Shown here: positions 16,817 to 24,654 of the stretch, piece after piece
How positions within the stretch are numbered: the first letter of the stretch is position 1
How the letters are laid out: the number at the start of each line of letters is the position of its first letter
Source: Deinococcales bacterium
Lineage (GTDB): Bacteria > Deinococcota > Deinococci > Deinococcales > JAAFIG01
NCBI GenBank assembly: GCA_013298595.1
Contig: JAAFIG010000006.1
Coordinates: 62,001-126,000, forward strand
DNA: 64,000 nucleotides
Direction: 5' to 3'
Position numbers and translations under genes: made by a program
Notes under the pieces: model-generated
What the model saw: the letters and a program-made list of their open reading frames with translations, nothing else
The model's database searches: none
What the model was told of the DNA's origin: nothing

Positions 16817-18058
16817 GTGAACAAAAGGAATCATCAAATCCGACAAATTCTCCTCCTGTTCTGGGCATTTTTTCTGGGCAGCCTTTTGCTGATTTGGAAT
16901 GCTCGAGCTTACGCCCCAATCAACCATGCCGAGACAACCTTAGCGCAATTGCGTTTTTTAAAAACCAAACTCGAGACTGGTACCGCCGAACAAATGCAGC
17001 AGATTTTTCCCGAAGGTTTTTTCTTTTCGTGGGTACTATACGGCTTGGGTAATGCTCAATTAGCGGCTCAACTCGAGGCGAATGATGCTGAAAAAAACTG
17101 GTTACTCGAGAATGCTGTAACCGCCTTAACCCAACTCGAGTCTGATGCTGGGAAAAACATTTTTCCCAAAGAACTCAAACCGCCTTATGGTGCGTTTTAC
17201 AATGCGTGGTTATTGTACTTACAAGCTCAGACCATCAAAGCTATGGGGAAGCAAACCAACGCAAAGCTACTCGAGAAATTTGCCATTGGTTGCGCTGCTT
17301 TTGCCGCTGCACTCGAGCAAAGCCAAACACCTTTTTTGCAATCTTACACGTATCAATCTTGGGCAGTGGATACCAGTATTGGTATTGGCGCACTGGGTAT
17401 TCATGACCAAATTCTCGAGCCAAAATTCAAAGCAGTGATTGCTAATTGGATCAATAAAGCCAAGCAACGCCTTGAGCCAAACTTAGGCACGCTGGTACAT
17501 CTCAGCGATTATCAAACAGGTAAACCACTGGACGGAACTCGGGGGAGCAGCCTAGCGATGATGATTCTTGCTATTGCCAATGCAGACCCAGACTTTGCTG
17601 TCCAGCAATACACCGCACTCCGTCAACATTTTTTTGCTACACCACTGGGTATTCCTGCCATTCTCGAGTACCCACATGGCAGCAGCGGCAAAGGTGACGT
17701 GGACTCAGGACCGATTGTTATGGGGTTCAGTGGACCCAGCATCATTGTTGGTATGGGCGCAGCCATTGCCATGAACGATTTATCAACTGCTCGAGCCTTA
17801 AATGGTTTTGTTGAAACAGGTGGTTTGGCAGTGCAGATCTTTGGAAAACGCGCTTATCTGTTAGGCGCACTGCCCATCGGTGATGCTTTTCTGGTCTGGA
17901 TTCGCACCTTAACACCGCAAACAAAACTCGAGTGGCAACCGATCCTGCCAACCTTCTGGGCATGGGGTTTACATCTTCTGACAATGCTATTACTTCTCCG
18001 AATTGCCCTTGCGGTTCGTGCTCGAGCCAAAGGTAAACCTGTTATGCTAAAACCATGA
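16817..18058 (+). CDS. Unrecognised membrane-anchored protein
   Basis: A 413-residue protein starting at GTG. It has an N-terminal transmembrane anchor (LLLFWAFFLGSLLLIW, about residues 12-27) and a second hydrophobic segment near the C-terminus (FWAWGLHLLTMLLLLRIAL), ending in a basic tail. The region between is mostly helical with Trp/Tyr-rich motifs such as DGTRGSSLAMMILAIA and GDVDSGPIVMGFSGPS, reminiscent of alpha/alpha-toroid enzymes, but I cannot name a family. Its ATGA overlap with the PIG-L deacetylase gene suggests joint function, perhaps in modifying a glycan or glycolipid at the membrane. That is inference from context only. Confidence 0.8.
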   Translation: MNKRNHQIRQILLLFWAFFLGSLLLIWNARAYAPINHAETTLAQLRFLKTKLETGTAEQMQQIFPEGFFFSWVLYGLGNAQLAAQLEANDAEKNWLLENAVTALTQLESDAGKNIFPKELKPPYGAFYNAWLLYLQAQTIKAMGKQTNAKLLEKFAIGCAAFAAALEQSQTPFLQSYTYQSWAVDTSIGIGALGIHDQILEPKFKAVIANWINKAKQRLEPNLGTLVHLSDYQTGKPLDGTRGSSLAMMILAIANADPDFAVQQYTALRQHFFATPLGIPAILEYPHGSSGKGDVDSGPIVMGFSGPSIIVGMGAAIAMNDLSTARALNGFVETGGLAVQIFGKRAYLLGALPIGDAFLVWIRTLTPQTKLEWQPILPTFWAWGLHLLTMLLLLRIALAVRARAKGKPVMLKP

Positions 18059-18747
18059 ACATCCTCGCCATTTTCGCACACCCAGACGATGAGATTTCCT
18101 GCCTAGGCACACTAGCCAAACATGCCGCTCGAGGCGACACAGTCAAACTGGTTTGGACAACCTATGGCGAACTCGCTTCACAATTTGGTGATGCACCCGC
18201 TAACGAAGTCCGAACCACCCGAGAAGGGCATGGCAAATTTGTTGCCGAAACCATTGGTGCAAGTTACCAATTTTTTGATATGGGCGATTCCAAAATGCTT
18301 GGTTCTCGAGATGAAGCTTTGCAACTTGCAAGGTTATACGCTGAATTCAAACCCGATGCGATTATCACTTGGGATGATTTTAATCGTCACCCAGACCATC
18401 GCGCCACAGCCAAAATTGTTTTTGATGCCTTAACATGGGTACGTATCCCAAAAATTCTCAATGAAAACCAAAGTATCATCCTCGAGCCACACCGTAAACC
18501 AATTACTTTTTACCAATACGTCGCCGCTGCTGATACCCACCGCCCAATTGTCCATGTGGATATTAGCAACACGTTTGAAATCGCTCAGAAAATCCGCCAG
18601 TACTACGCAGAGTTTTACAAATGGGAATGGAGCAACCAAGATTTCCAAGCCACTCGAGCTGCCTGGGGACAAAGTGCGGGAGTCAAATACGCTGAACGAT
18701 TTAGCATTCAACGCAGCGTGCATCCGCCAGTCGAGTATTTGGTTTAA
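18055..18747 (+). CDS. PIG-L/LmbE family N-acetylglucosamine deacetylase-like protein
   Basis: A zinc-dependent deacetylase of 230 residues. The signature AHPDDE is at residues 8-13 and a second metal-binding motif HPDH follows in the middle (DDFNRHPDHRATA). Characterised relatives deacetylate GlcNAc-linked compounds, as in bacillithiol (BshB), mycothiol and GPI synthesis. The gene overlaps the membrane-protein gene by 4 bp, and neither bshA nor bshC is in the window, so a bacillithiol role is possible but not shown. The DNA just after its stop contains a GCGAGGC/GCCTCGC hairpin. Confidence 0.88.
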   Translation: MNILAIFAHPDDEISCLGTLAKHAARGDTVKLVWTTYGELASQFGDAPANEVRTTREGHGKFVAETIGASYQFFDMGDSKMLGSRDEALQLARLYAEFKPDAIITWDDFNRHPDHRATAKIVFDALTWVRIPKILNENQSIILEPHRKPITFYQYVAAADTHRPIVHVDISNTFEIAQKIRQYYAEFYKWEWSNQDFQATRAAWGQSAGVKYAERFSIQRSVHPPVEYLV

Positions 18748-18783
18748 GATAAATGCCGCAAGACGAAGTCAAAAATCGTAGCA

Positions 18784-18799
18784 GCGAGGCGTGCCTCGC
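18784..18799. repeat. Small palindromic repeat (GCGAGGC/GCCTCGC family)
   Basis: GCGAGGC and GCCTCGC with a 2-nt spacer, flanked by AGCAG and CTGCT that extend the stem. It matches copies at 5753-5770, 52876-52893 and 56626-56641. It lies between the convergent PIG-L and CoA-binding protein genes. Confidence 0.7.
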
Positions 18800-18822
18800 C
18801 CTGCTAGAACCCAACAGCTATT

Positions 18823-19248
18823 TCACAACCGCAAATTATGATGATCTGCCATTAAGCACCGATCTTGTACAACTTCAATACCCGCCTCAAGAAGTTGAGC
18901 GGCAAATTCATCATTGCGAATACCAAGTTGTAACCAAACCAATTTTGGGCGTGGTTGCATGGCAAGAATATCCTCAAGATGCGCCTCAAGATTTTCTGAG
19001 CGGCGAAACATATCTACGATGTCTATGGGTTGGTCTAATTCGCCCAGCGTTTCGCGGATTGGAGCATTAAACATGGTTTGCCCGAGCATCGAAGCATTGA
19101 TTGGATAGATGGTGTACCCTGCCTCGAGCATGTACTGTGCGACATAATGCGCGGGTTTCTCGGGGTTAGCGCTCACGCCAACCACAGCGATGTTTTTGGC
19201 AGTCTCGAGGACTTCGCGGATTTCGGATAAGCCTTTTCTTTCACGCAT
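18823..19248 (-). CDS. CoA-binding domain protein (YccU family)
   Basis: A single-domain Rossmann-like protein of 141 residues. The nucleotide-binding start NIAVVGVSANPEKPAHYVA and the later PKLVWLQLGIRN and GIEVVQDRCLM stretches are typical of the CoA_binding_2 family, whose best-known members resemble the CoA-binding part of succinyl-CoA synthetase. The function is uncharacterised. It overlaps the end of the secreted-protein gene by 8 bp and is probably the last gene of a dnaX-led operon. Confidence 0.88.
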   Translation of the reverse strand: MRERKGLSEIREVLETAKNIAVVGVSANPEKPAHYVAQYMLEAGYTIYPINASMLGQTMFNAPIRETLGELDQPIDIVDMFRRSENLEAHLEDILAMQPRPKLVWLQLGIRNDEFAAQLLEAGIEVVQDRCLMADHHNLRL

Positions 19249-19768
19249 TGGGAATCACCTTTTTCTTGCCTCGAGTACCAATAAAAACAGCTGCGACCAA
19301 AACCAGCAAAGCAGCAATTCCCCAAAGTGGATTGATTTCTGAGGTTTGGCTACCACCAGAAGCCGTAAAATCAAGTTCTTGATTGACACTCGAGGTACTT
19401 GGCACTGTTCGTTGATCTTCGGGTTCAAGTACAGTCAAATCTAAGGCACTCACCCAAACCCGCTTGGCTTGGAATAAACGCACTGTCACAACATGGGCAT
19501 ATGGTAACTCGAGTTTTAATTTTAAGACATAATCTGTACCATCTTTTTTCATGGCGTACTCGCCAACTGGTTTGCCACCACGTGTGATATTAAGCGTGAC
19601 TGTTTGTAAATCTGTCAGACCAGGCGAGACTCGAAACACAAGGGATTGACCTTGTACCACAGTTAAACCGCGCTCGAGATTAGCGGCTGGTGTTACTTTT
19701 AAAAAAGCTTGATCTGCCAAAGCAAAACTCGAGACTAACAACCAACATATGATTAGTAATTTTTTCAT
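19241..19768 (-). CDS. Secreted protein with C-terminal membrane anchor
   Basis: This 175-residue protein has a signal peptide (MKKLLIICWLLVSSFALA), a beta-rich extracellular domain of about 100 residues and a Ser/Thr-rich linker. It ends in a transmembrane helix (LWGIAALLVLVAAVFIG) followed by GKKK. It should be held in the cytoplasmic membrane with the domain outside. It follows dnaX with a 2-bp gap, an unexpected partner. I do not recognise a family. Confidence 0.78.
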   Translation of the reverse strand: MKKLLIICWLLVSSFALADQAFLKVTPAANLERGLTVVQGQSLVFRVSPGLTDLQTVTLNITRGGKPVGEYAMKKDGTDYVLKLKLELPYAHVVTVRLFQAKRVWVSALDLTVLEPEDQRTVPSTSSVNQELDFTASGGSQTSEINPLWGIAALLVLVAAVFIGTRGKKKVIPNA

Positions 19769-19770
19769 TG

Positions 19771-22065
19771 TTACTCCGCGTCATCTGTCGCAATGAATGG
19801 CGCAGCAATAACTGCTTCATCATTTTCAGGGCTAACAGCTTTTAATTCAAGTTTGCCAACTTCTCGTACTCGATGTGAAAATAGCTTAGCAACCACAGCA
19901 TAATTCGGATGTCCTGCAAGGCTCGAGGTTTTTACTGATTTTGTGGTGATTGCGTCTAAGTCCCCAAAATCTATTTCAAGTGCAGCCAATGGTGCAGAAG
20001 TGGTGCCAGATTCAAGATCAAAAACCTCGAGTGGTACGTCATCAGACATAATTGGTATATCTTCTGGGAAATCATCATAGATTGGTGGGGTACTTTCGAG
20101 CAGTGCGTCTGGCTCGAGCGCTGCGACCACTTCGGCAGCCGAGAATAAACTGCCGTTGATACCGTTTGTACCAAGTGCATCAAATGCTAAATTCGAGGCA
20201 ACTCGAGCAGCAGGTGATGCGGGTTGTAATTCGGATTCTTGGGTTATGACCACCACTGTTTTTTCTTGAGGAGCAGGCAAAATTTCTTGGGTTACAATTT
20301 TGCTTTCTGGGTTGAGCAGAAGCATTTCTGACTCGAGGTTTTCAACCTCTGGCAAAGCATTTTCGGGTACAACATTTTCTTGGACTGCTTCAACATTTCT
20401 CTCGAGCATTGGTGGTTGTAGTGTTTCAAGCACTGCTGGTACAACTCGAGCCGCCGCTTGTGGCGCAGTTAAATTAGGACTCGGAACGCCTCTCGAGTTT
20501 TTTTTAGAACCATCAGGCATAACCAGTTCTAAAGCAATATTTTCACCAATCACTTGCCGAGTTAAGATAGCTAATTCCTCGAGTTTTGCCGCGACCTGAT
20601 CGGCATGCCACTTATTTTTTGGATTGCTGTACTCAATGACCAATGTGTCTGCACCAAGGCTACCTTTAGCTTCTTTAAGAATGGCTCGGAAACGCAAATC
20701 CGCTTTCAGAATCACATCTGCCCAACCTTTACCGTTTAAACCAACCGCACCTTTTGGTTCTTCTGGAGGTGACGGTTGTGCTACTCGAGGTTGCACCACT
20801 GGTAGCGTTTCAAATGGTGGCGTATCTTCTTCAGCTTGCACAGGTGGTGGGATTGGTACTCGACGTGGTGAACGCGCCATAGGATCAAATTCAGGCACAC
20901 TCGAGGTAGGACGTTGACCACTGGCTCGTAAGGCTTCATCGGTCACATTTTTCAGCACTTTACGCACTTGCGTCTCAAGATTCGATACTCGAGATTCCAA
21001 GGCTGGTGATACCGCACCACCTTCACGGCTTGCTTCTGGAGCCAGTAATGCTTTAGTAAATGCCATCTCGAGAGCAATTAAATCAGAAGCTCGAGCGAAC
21101 CGACCATCTTCTTCATCTAAGGCTTTAATCAGCTGCAACAAATGCGCTTCGCCAAAGGATTCTTTGAGTTCTTTAACTTGTGCTAATTGCGAATGCAGTT
21201 GATCGCGCAGCGCAATTTTCACCCGCTCAGTAATGGTACGCGGCGCAAAACCATCACTGTAAAACGCCGTTAAACTCTGCATCACACGGTTGGTATCACC
21301 TCGAGCCAATGCCATTGCCAACGCATAAACCCGATCCTGAGGTGGTAAACCAAGCGCACCTTCAACCATCTCGAGGGTTAAATTTGGTTCGCCAGCTGCC
21401 AGTAAACGCTCAAGTAAACTCTCACCATCTCGCATCGCACCATCCGCCGCTCGAGCAATTAAATTTAGCGCTAACGCCGAGGCGTTAACACCCTCAGCCG
21501 CTGCTGTACGCCCGAGTTTACCCGCGATTTCTTCGGCAGATAAACGCCGAAAACGATAATGCTGACAACGGCTGAGAATGGTTGGAGGTAAACGCTCAGG
21601 TTCGGTTGTGGCAAGCACAAACACCGCGTGGCTCGGTGGTTCTTCAAGGGTTTTAAGCAGTGCATTAAAAGCACTTTTACTCATCATGTGTGCTTCATCG
21701 AGAATATAAACTTTTTTATCACCCAGCATCGGTTGCAACGCAACTTTTTCTCGTAAATCACGAACATCATCCACGCTGTTATTACTGGCAGCATCAATCT
21801 CGAGCACATCTGGATGCCGACCTGCAATCACGCTTTTACAAGCATCACACGAACCACACGGCTTAACACCGGGGGTGCGGCAATTAACAGTCATGGCAAT
21901 CAGACGGGCAGTGGTTGTTTTACCAACCCCACGCGGACCAGAAAACAAGTACGCATGACCAATACGCCCACGTTCCAAAGCAGGACGTAACACATCCTTG
22001 ACATGTTCTTGCCCAACAACTTCATCCCAATGAATCGGTCTCGAGCGTTGATAAATCGCGGTCAC
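19771..22065 (-). CDS. dnaX: DNA polymerase III subunit gamma/tau
   Basis: The clamp-loader ATPase that loads the beta clamp. Walker A GPRGVGKT is at residues 43-50, the four-cysteine zinc module at 62, 70, 73 and 76, the DEAH-like Walker B in VYILDEAHM and the SRC sensor in TILSRCQHYRF. The AAA+ core is followed by a long, low-complexity tau tail, making 764 residues. The start is GTG 22065 with TAGGAT 6 nt upstream and no Shine-Dalgarno, so it is probably leaderless. An A8 run within A_AAA_AAC at codons 521-523 probably yields a shorter gamma form (see separate entry). Downstream genes encode a secreted protein and a CoA-binding protein. Confidence 0.95.
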   Translation of the reverse strand: MTAIYQRSRPIHWDEVVGQEHVKDVLRPALERGRIGHAYLFSGPRGVGKTTTARLIAMTVNCRTPGVKPCGSCDACKSVIAGRHPDVLEIDAASNNSVDDVRDLREKVALQPMLGDKKVYILDEAHMMSKSAFNALLKTLEEPPSHAVFVLATTEPERLPPTILSRCQHYRFRRLSAEEIAGKLGRTAAAEGVNASALALNLIARAADGAMRDGESLLERLLAAGEPNLTLEMVEGALGLPPQDRVYALAMALARGDTNRVMQSLTAFYSDGFAPRTITERVKIALRDQLHSQLAQVKELKESFGEAHLLQLIKALDEEDGRFARASDLIALEMAFTKALLAPEASREGGAVSPALESRVSNLETQVRKVLKNVTDEALRASGQRPTSSVPEFDPMARSPRRVPIPPPVQAEEDTPPFETLPVVQPRVAQPSPPEEPKGAVGLNGKGWADVILKADLRFRAILKEAKGSLGADTLVIEYSNPKNKWHADQVAAKLEELAILTRQVIGENIALELVMPDGSKKNSRGVPSPNLTAPQAAARVVPAVLETLQPPMLERNVEAVQENVVPENALPEVENLESEMLLLNPESKIVTQEILPAPQEKTVVVITQESELQPASPAARVASNLAFDALGTNGINGSLFSAAEVVAALEPDALLESTPPIYDDFPEDIPIMSDDVPLEVFDLESGTTSAPLAALEIDFGDLDAITTKSVKTSSLAGHPNYAVVAKLFSHRVREVGKLELKAVSPENDEAVIAAPFIATDDAE
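20498..20505 (-). promoter_or_regulatory. Probable slippage/frameshift site in dnaX (A8, A_AAA_AAC)
   Basis: On the coding strand eight A residues are read as AAA AAA AA(C), forming the classical -1 slippery heptamer A AAA AAC. A shift to -1 reads LERRSES then stop; a shift to +1 reads TREAFRVLI then stop. Either gives a product of about 530 residues that keeps the ATPase and drops the distal tail. Thermus dnaX uses transcriptional slippage on an A-run for the same purpose. Confidence 0.6.
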
Positions 22066-22157
22066 GCCTCTATCCTAACCCCTCGAGATGAGGTAGTAAA
22101 AGCCATCTTGGAAATGCGTCAAGCACAGGGTTTTTACAGCCGTGTTAAAATAAAGCC

Positions 22158-22370
22158 GTGCGCTGGTTAGAAATTGTTCTCGAGATTTTCGTAGATTCGA
22201 TGCAGCGACTACATCGTTTGCATGTCTGGGTGTTGTTTCCACTGTTTGGATTACTGATCGGTTCGTTACTCAGGGTATGGTTATTTAACCGCACTCAAAG
22301 CATGTTACTGGGTGCAGTCCTCGGATTCTGGCTAGGATTTCGGATCGCCAAATGGCACTTAAAACCTTGA
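22158..22370 (+). CDS. Small membrane protein
   Basis: A 70-residue product with one or two hydrophobic helices (WVLFPLFGLLIGSLLRVWLF and MLLGAVLGFWLGFRI) and a basic C-terminus. The start is GTG 22158, with TAAAAT exactly 6 nt upstream (22146-22151), matching the leaderless layout of neighbouring genes. That makes a real gene more likely despite the short length. It is divergent from dnaX. No family is recognised. Confidence 0.6.
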   Translation: MRWLEIVLEIFVDSMQRLHRLHVWVLFPLFGLLIGSLLRVWLFNRTQSMLLGAVLGFWLGFRIAKWHLKP

Positions 22371-22402
22371 CTCGAGAATCGCAATAGCTAAAAACACAGC
22401 AA

Positions 22403-22852
22403 TCAAGACCATCTTTGTAATTCAACAACATTACCCTCGGGGTCGGTCGCATAGACCAAAGTCACCTGTTGACCATCAGCTCGAGTCAGCGTAACAAGTT
22501 CACCAACTTGCCCACCACCATGCTCGAGCACCAAAGCTAACGCTTGCTCAACACTATCCACTGCAAAAGCAATATGCCCAAAGCCATGCCGATGCACTTG
22601 TGTTTCGGGTTTCTCGAGGCTAGGTTCGTAAGAAAAAATCTCGAGAGTCGGCGCATTTTCGGCAAATCCGGGCAAGCGCAAGTGCATCCCGCGTTGCCGA
22701 GCACCTTGCAGGTTTGCCAGTTGATCAAACACCTCGCCGCTATAATCGCGTTCTGGTGGCACAGGCACACATTGGAAAACAGTTTGATAAAAATTAGCAA
22801 GCACACGCCAATCCTTAGCGATTAAATTTGTATGCACATAACGAGGATTCAT
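22403..22852 (-). CDS. VOC family (glyoxalase/bleomycin-resistance fold) protein
   Basis: A 149-residue single VOC domain built of two beta-alpha-beta-beta-beta units. It starts with VHTNLIAKDWRVLANFYQTVF. Metal-ligand-like positions are visible at the His of VHTNLIAKDW, Glu of TLEIFSY, His of GFGHIAFAV and Glu of NVVELQRW. It could be a lyase, epimerase or dioxygenase, and the sequence does not decide. TAGACT lies 7 nt before the ATG (22860-22865) with no Shine-Dalgarno, so it is leaderless, and CTCGAG occupies most of that spacer. Confidence 0.87.
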   Translation of the reverse strand: MNPRYVHTNLIAKDWRVLANFYQTVFQCVPVPPERDYSGEVFDQLANLQGARQRGMHLRLPGFAENAPTLEIFSYEPSLEKPETQVHRHGFGHIAFAVDSVEQALALVLEHGGGQVGELVTLTRADGQQVTLVYATDPEGNVVELQRWS

Positions 22853-22897
22853 TAGCTCGAGTCTACCGTGAATAAGAGGAAAGTAAAAGAGAAAAGG

Positions 22898-24514
22898 TTA
22901 TCTGACTTTGCCTTCCTCCTTTTTCCTGCCTCCTTCCTCTATCTTTGGCTCGACTACCACCGTTTTCTGATGCGAAAAATGCACTGCACCAGCTTTTGCG
23001 CCTTTGGGTCGCCAGACGTGCTTAGCAAAAAGGTAATCCACTGCGACACTGGTACTGCCCCGAGCCTTAGAAAACCAAGCGGCAATACTGGCTGCCTCGA
23101 GAATATCGGAAAATGGAATTTCTTTATTCTGAGCACGCAGTATCACATGCGAACCGGGGTAGCCTTGAACGTGAAACCAGATATCGGCACTTTTGGCAAT
23201 ACGGTGGGTTAACAATTCGTTTTCTTTGCTGTTACGCCCCACCAACACCTCGAGTCCGTTGCTGGTGCGGTAACGCATTCCCACGGGTGGTGGTGCTTCA
23301 GAATTGGGACTATGCACCTCGAGCAATTCGCGTAAACGCGTTTCGGAGGCTGTGGCAACTTCCTCGAGTAAATCGTGAATCCGTTGTTGCTGCATGGCTC
23401 GAACTTCTTCGCGGATCAAAAGTTTCTCGAGGACTTCTTCGCGGCGTTTCGCTCGGGCAAAAAGTTTATTGGCATTTTGGGCTGCGCTGAGTTCTGGCTC
23501 GAGTGGAATACGCACTGTGCCAGCACTGTATAAACTTGGTAATTCCGCGCTGCCTGCACCACTTGGCACATCGCGGCTGTATGCCAGCAGAGTTTCTGCC
23601 CATTCGCGCCACTCGAGCGCAGCCACAGCACTCTCCTCTGCCCGACGCAAATCCTCGAATTGTTTCTCGAGTAATTTCAAACGTTTCTCAAGCGGTTCAC
23701 GTAACGATTTACGCAACTCGGCTAAACGTTCTGCTCCACTTCTGGCTCGAGCTTGTTCGGATAGGGTTTCTTCGCTGGATAAACTCGGGTTACGAGCTAA
23801 ATCCAAGAGTGCCAGTACAGCATCGTTTTGAACTTCAGCACGATGCTCGAGTTCACGCATCAAAGTTGTACCAAGCCCATCGACAAACTTGCCCCAAGTT
23901 TGCACTGGTTTATCCTCGAGTGCCCCACGCAACTCGGCTGCGGAGAGATGGCGCGGATCAAGTTTTTCGTATGGTGGTGGCGGCATATACCAACCACCCG
24001 AACGCACCGTCCTAAAGCGATTACGCGCATTGGTGATTTCCCTGGCTGCCTGCACGATACGCCCAGAAAACAAATTGGCTTCGGCAGTCTCGAGCAACAA
24101 TAAATTTGCATTACGTCCTGTTAATTCAAAAAGTAATCGGGCTGCATCTGAACCAACAAAACCTGTACCAACGCCAAACTCGAGCAACACCACCCGATCT
24201 AATTTGAGTTGTGCAACACTCAGCAAATCGCCCTTCACTTTATTTTCCAACGAACGCTGAAACGCGTTACGCGCATCGCCTTCAAGTTTTGTGACACTGA
24301 CATACAATGCTGGGCTAGGCGCACGGTACTCAAGCACCAAATTAAAGACTTGGCGTTTGGCATCCTCGAGTAGCAACGCGGCTGTGGTTTCGTTCGGAAA
24401 TACCCAACCCAAGTTACGCGCTGGTAAACGCAACCGTAATTCCTCGAGTTGTTTAGCAATGAATAAACCTTCCACAAGAAATAGCAGCATAACAAAAGGC
24501 TGTGGGAATATCAT
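22898..24514 (-). CDS. NFACT family ribosome quality-control protein (RqcH/Rqc2-like)
   Basis: A protein of about 525-538 residues with the NFACT-N domain (from GLFIAKQLEELRLRLPARNL), a long coiled coil in the middle (RLKLLEKQFEDLRRAEESA) and the NFACT-R domain with DIWFHVQGYPGSHVILR near residue 440. Family members bind obstructed 50S subunits and recruit tRNA-Ala to tag stalled nascent chains. Older annotations call them fibronectin-binding proteins. The true start may be GTG 24475 (VEGLFIAK), which matches where family members begin; upstream Met codons are also possible. The C-terminus ends in a charged EEGGRKKEEGK tail. Confidence 0.9.
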   Translation of the reverse strand: MIFPQPFVMLLFLVEGLFIAKQLEELRLRLPARNLGWVFPNETTAALLLEDAKRQVFNLVLEYRAPSPALYVSVTKLEGDARNAFQRSLENKVKGDLLSVAQLKLDRVVLLEFGVGTGFVGSDAARLLFELTGRNANLLLLETAEANLFSGRIVQAAREITNARNRFRTVRSGGWYMPPPPYEKLDPRHLSAAELRGALEDKPVQTWGKFVDGLGTTLMRELEHRAEVQNDAVLALLDLARNPSLSSEETLSEQARARSGAERLAELRKSLREPLEKRLKLLEKQFEDLRRAEESAVAALEWREWAETLLAYSRDVPSGAGSAELPSLYSAGTVRIPLEPELSAAQNANKLFARAKRREEVLEKLLIREEVRAMQQQRIHDLLEEVATASETRLRELLEVHSPNSEAPPPVGMRYRTSNGLEVLVGRNSKENELLTHRIAKSADIWFHVQGYPGSHVILRAQNKEIPFSDILEAASIAAWFSKARGSTSVAVDYLFAKHVWRPKGAKAGAVHFSHQKTVVVEPKIEEGGRKKEEGKVR

Positions 24515-24654
24515 GCCAATCGGCTATTTGACCTAGCAACGTACCGCTTAAACCATAACAAATCAACGTTCCTCACTCGAGCTGAGCGTTAACTCCTCGT
24601 ATGTGTCACTTTTGATGGACGCGCCCCTCGAGACAAACTGATTCAATATGCGGC
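24515..24654. other. Divergent intergenic region without recognisable sites
   Basis: 140 bp between the NFACT gene and the histidine-kinase operon. It contains two CTCGAG copies. I see no convincing -35/-10 pair; CAATAT lies just before the kinase start. Confidence 0.5.

Noticed and set aside
18055-18747. Firm assignment as bacillithiol deacetylase bshB
   Set aside because: The fold is right, but no other bacillithiol gene is in view and PIG-L members have several substrates.
18753-19070. Plus-strand 105-codon ORF after the PIG-L gene
   Set aside because: It is antisense to the CoA-binding protein gene and begins in a palindromic repeat.
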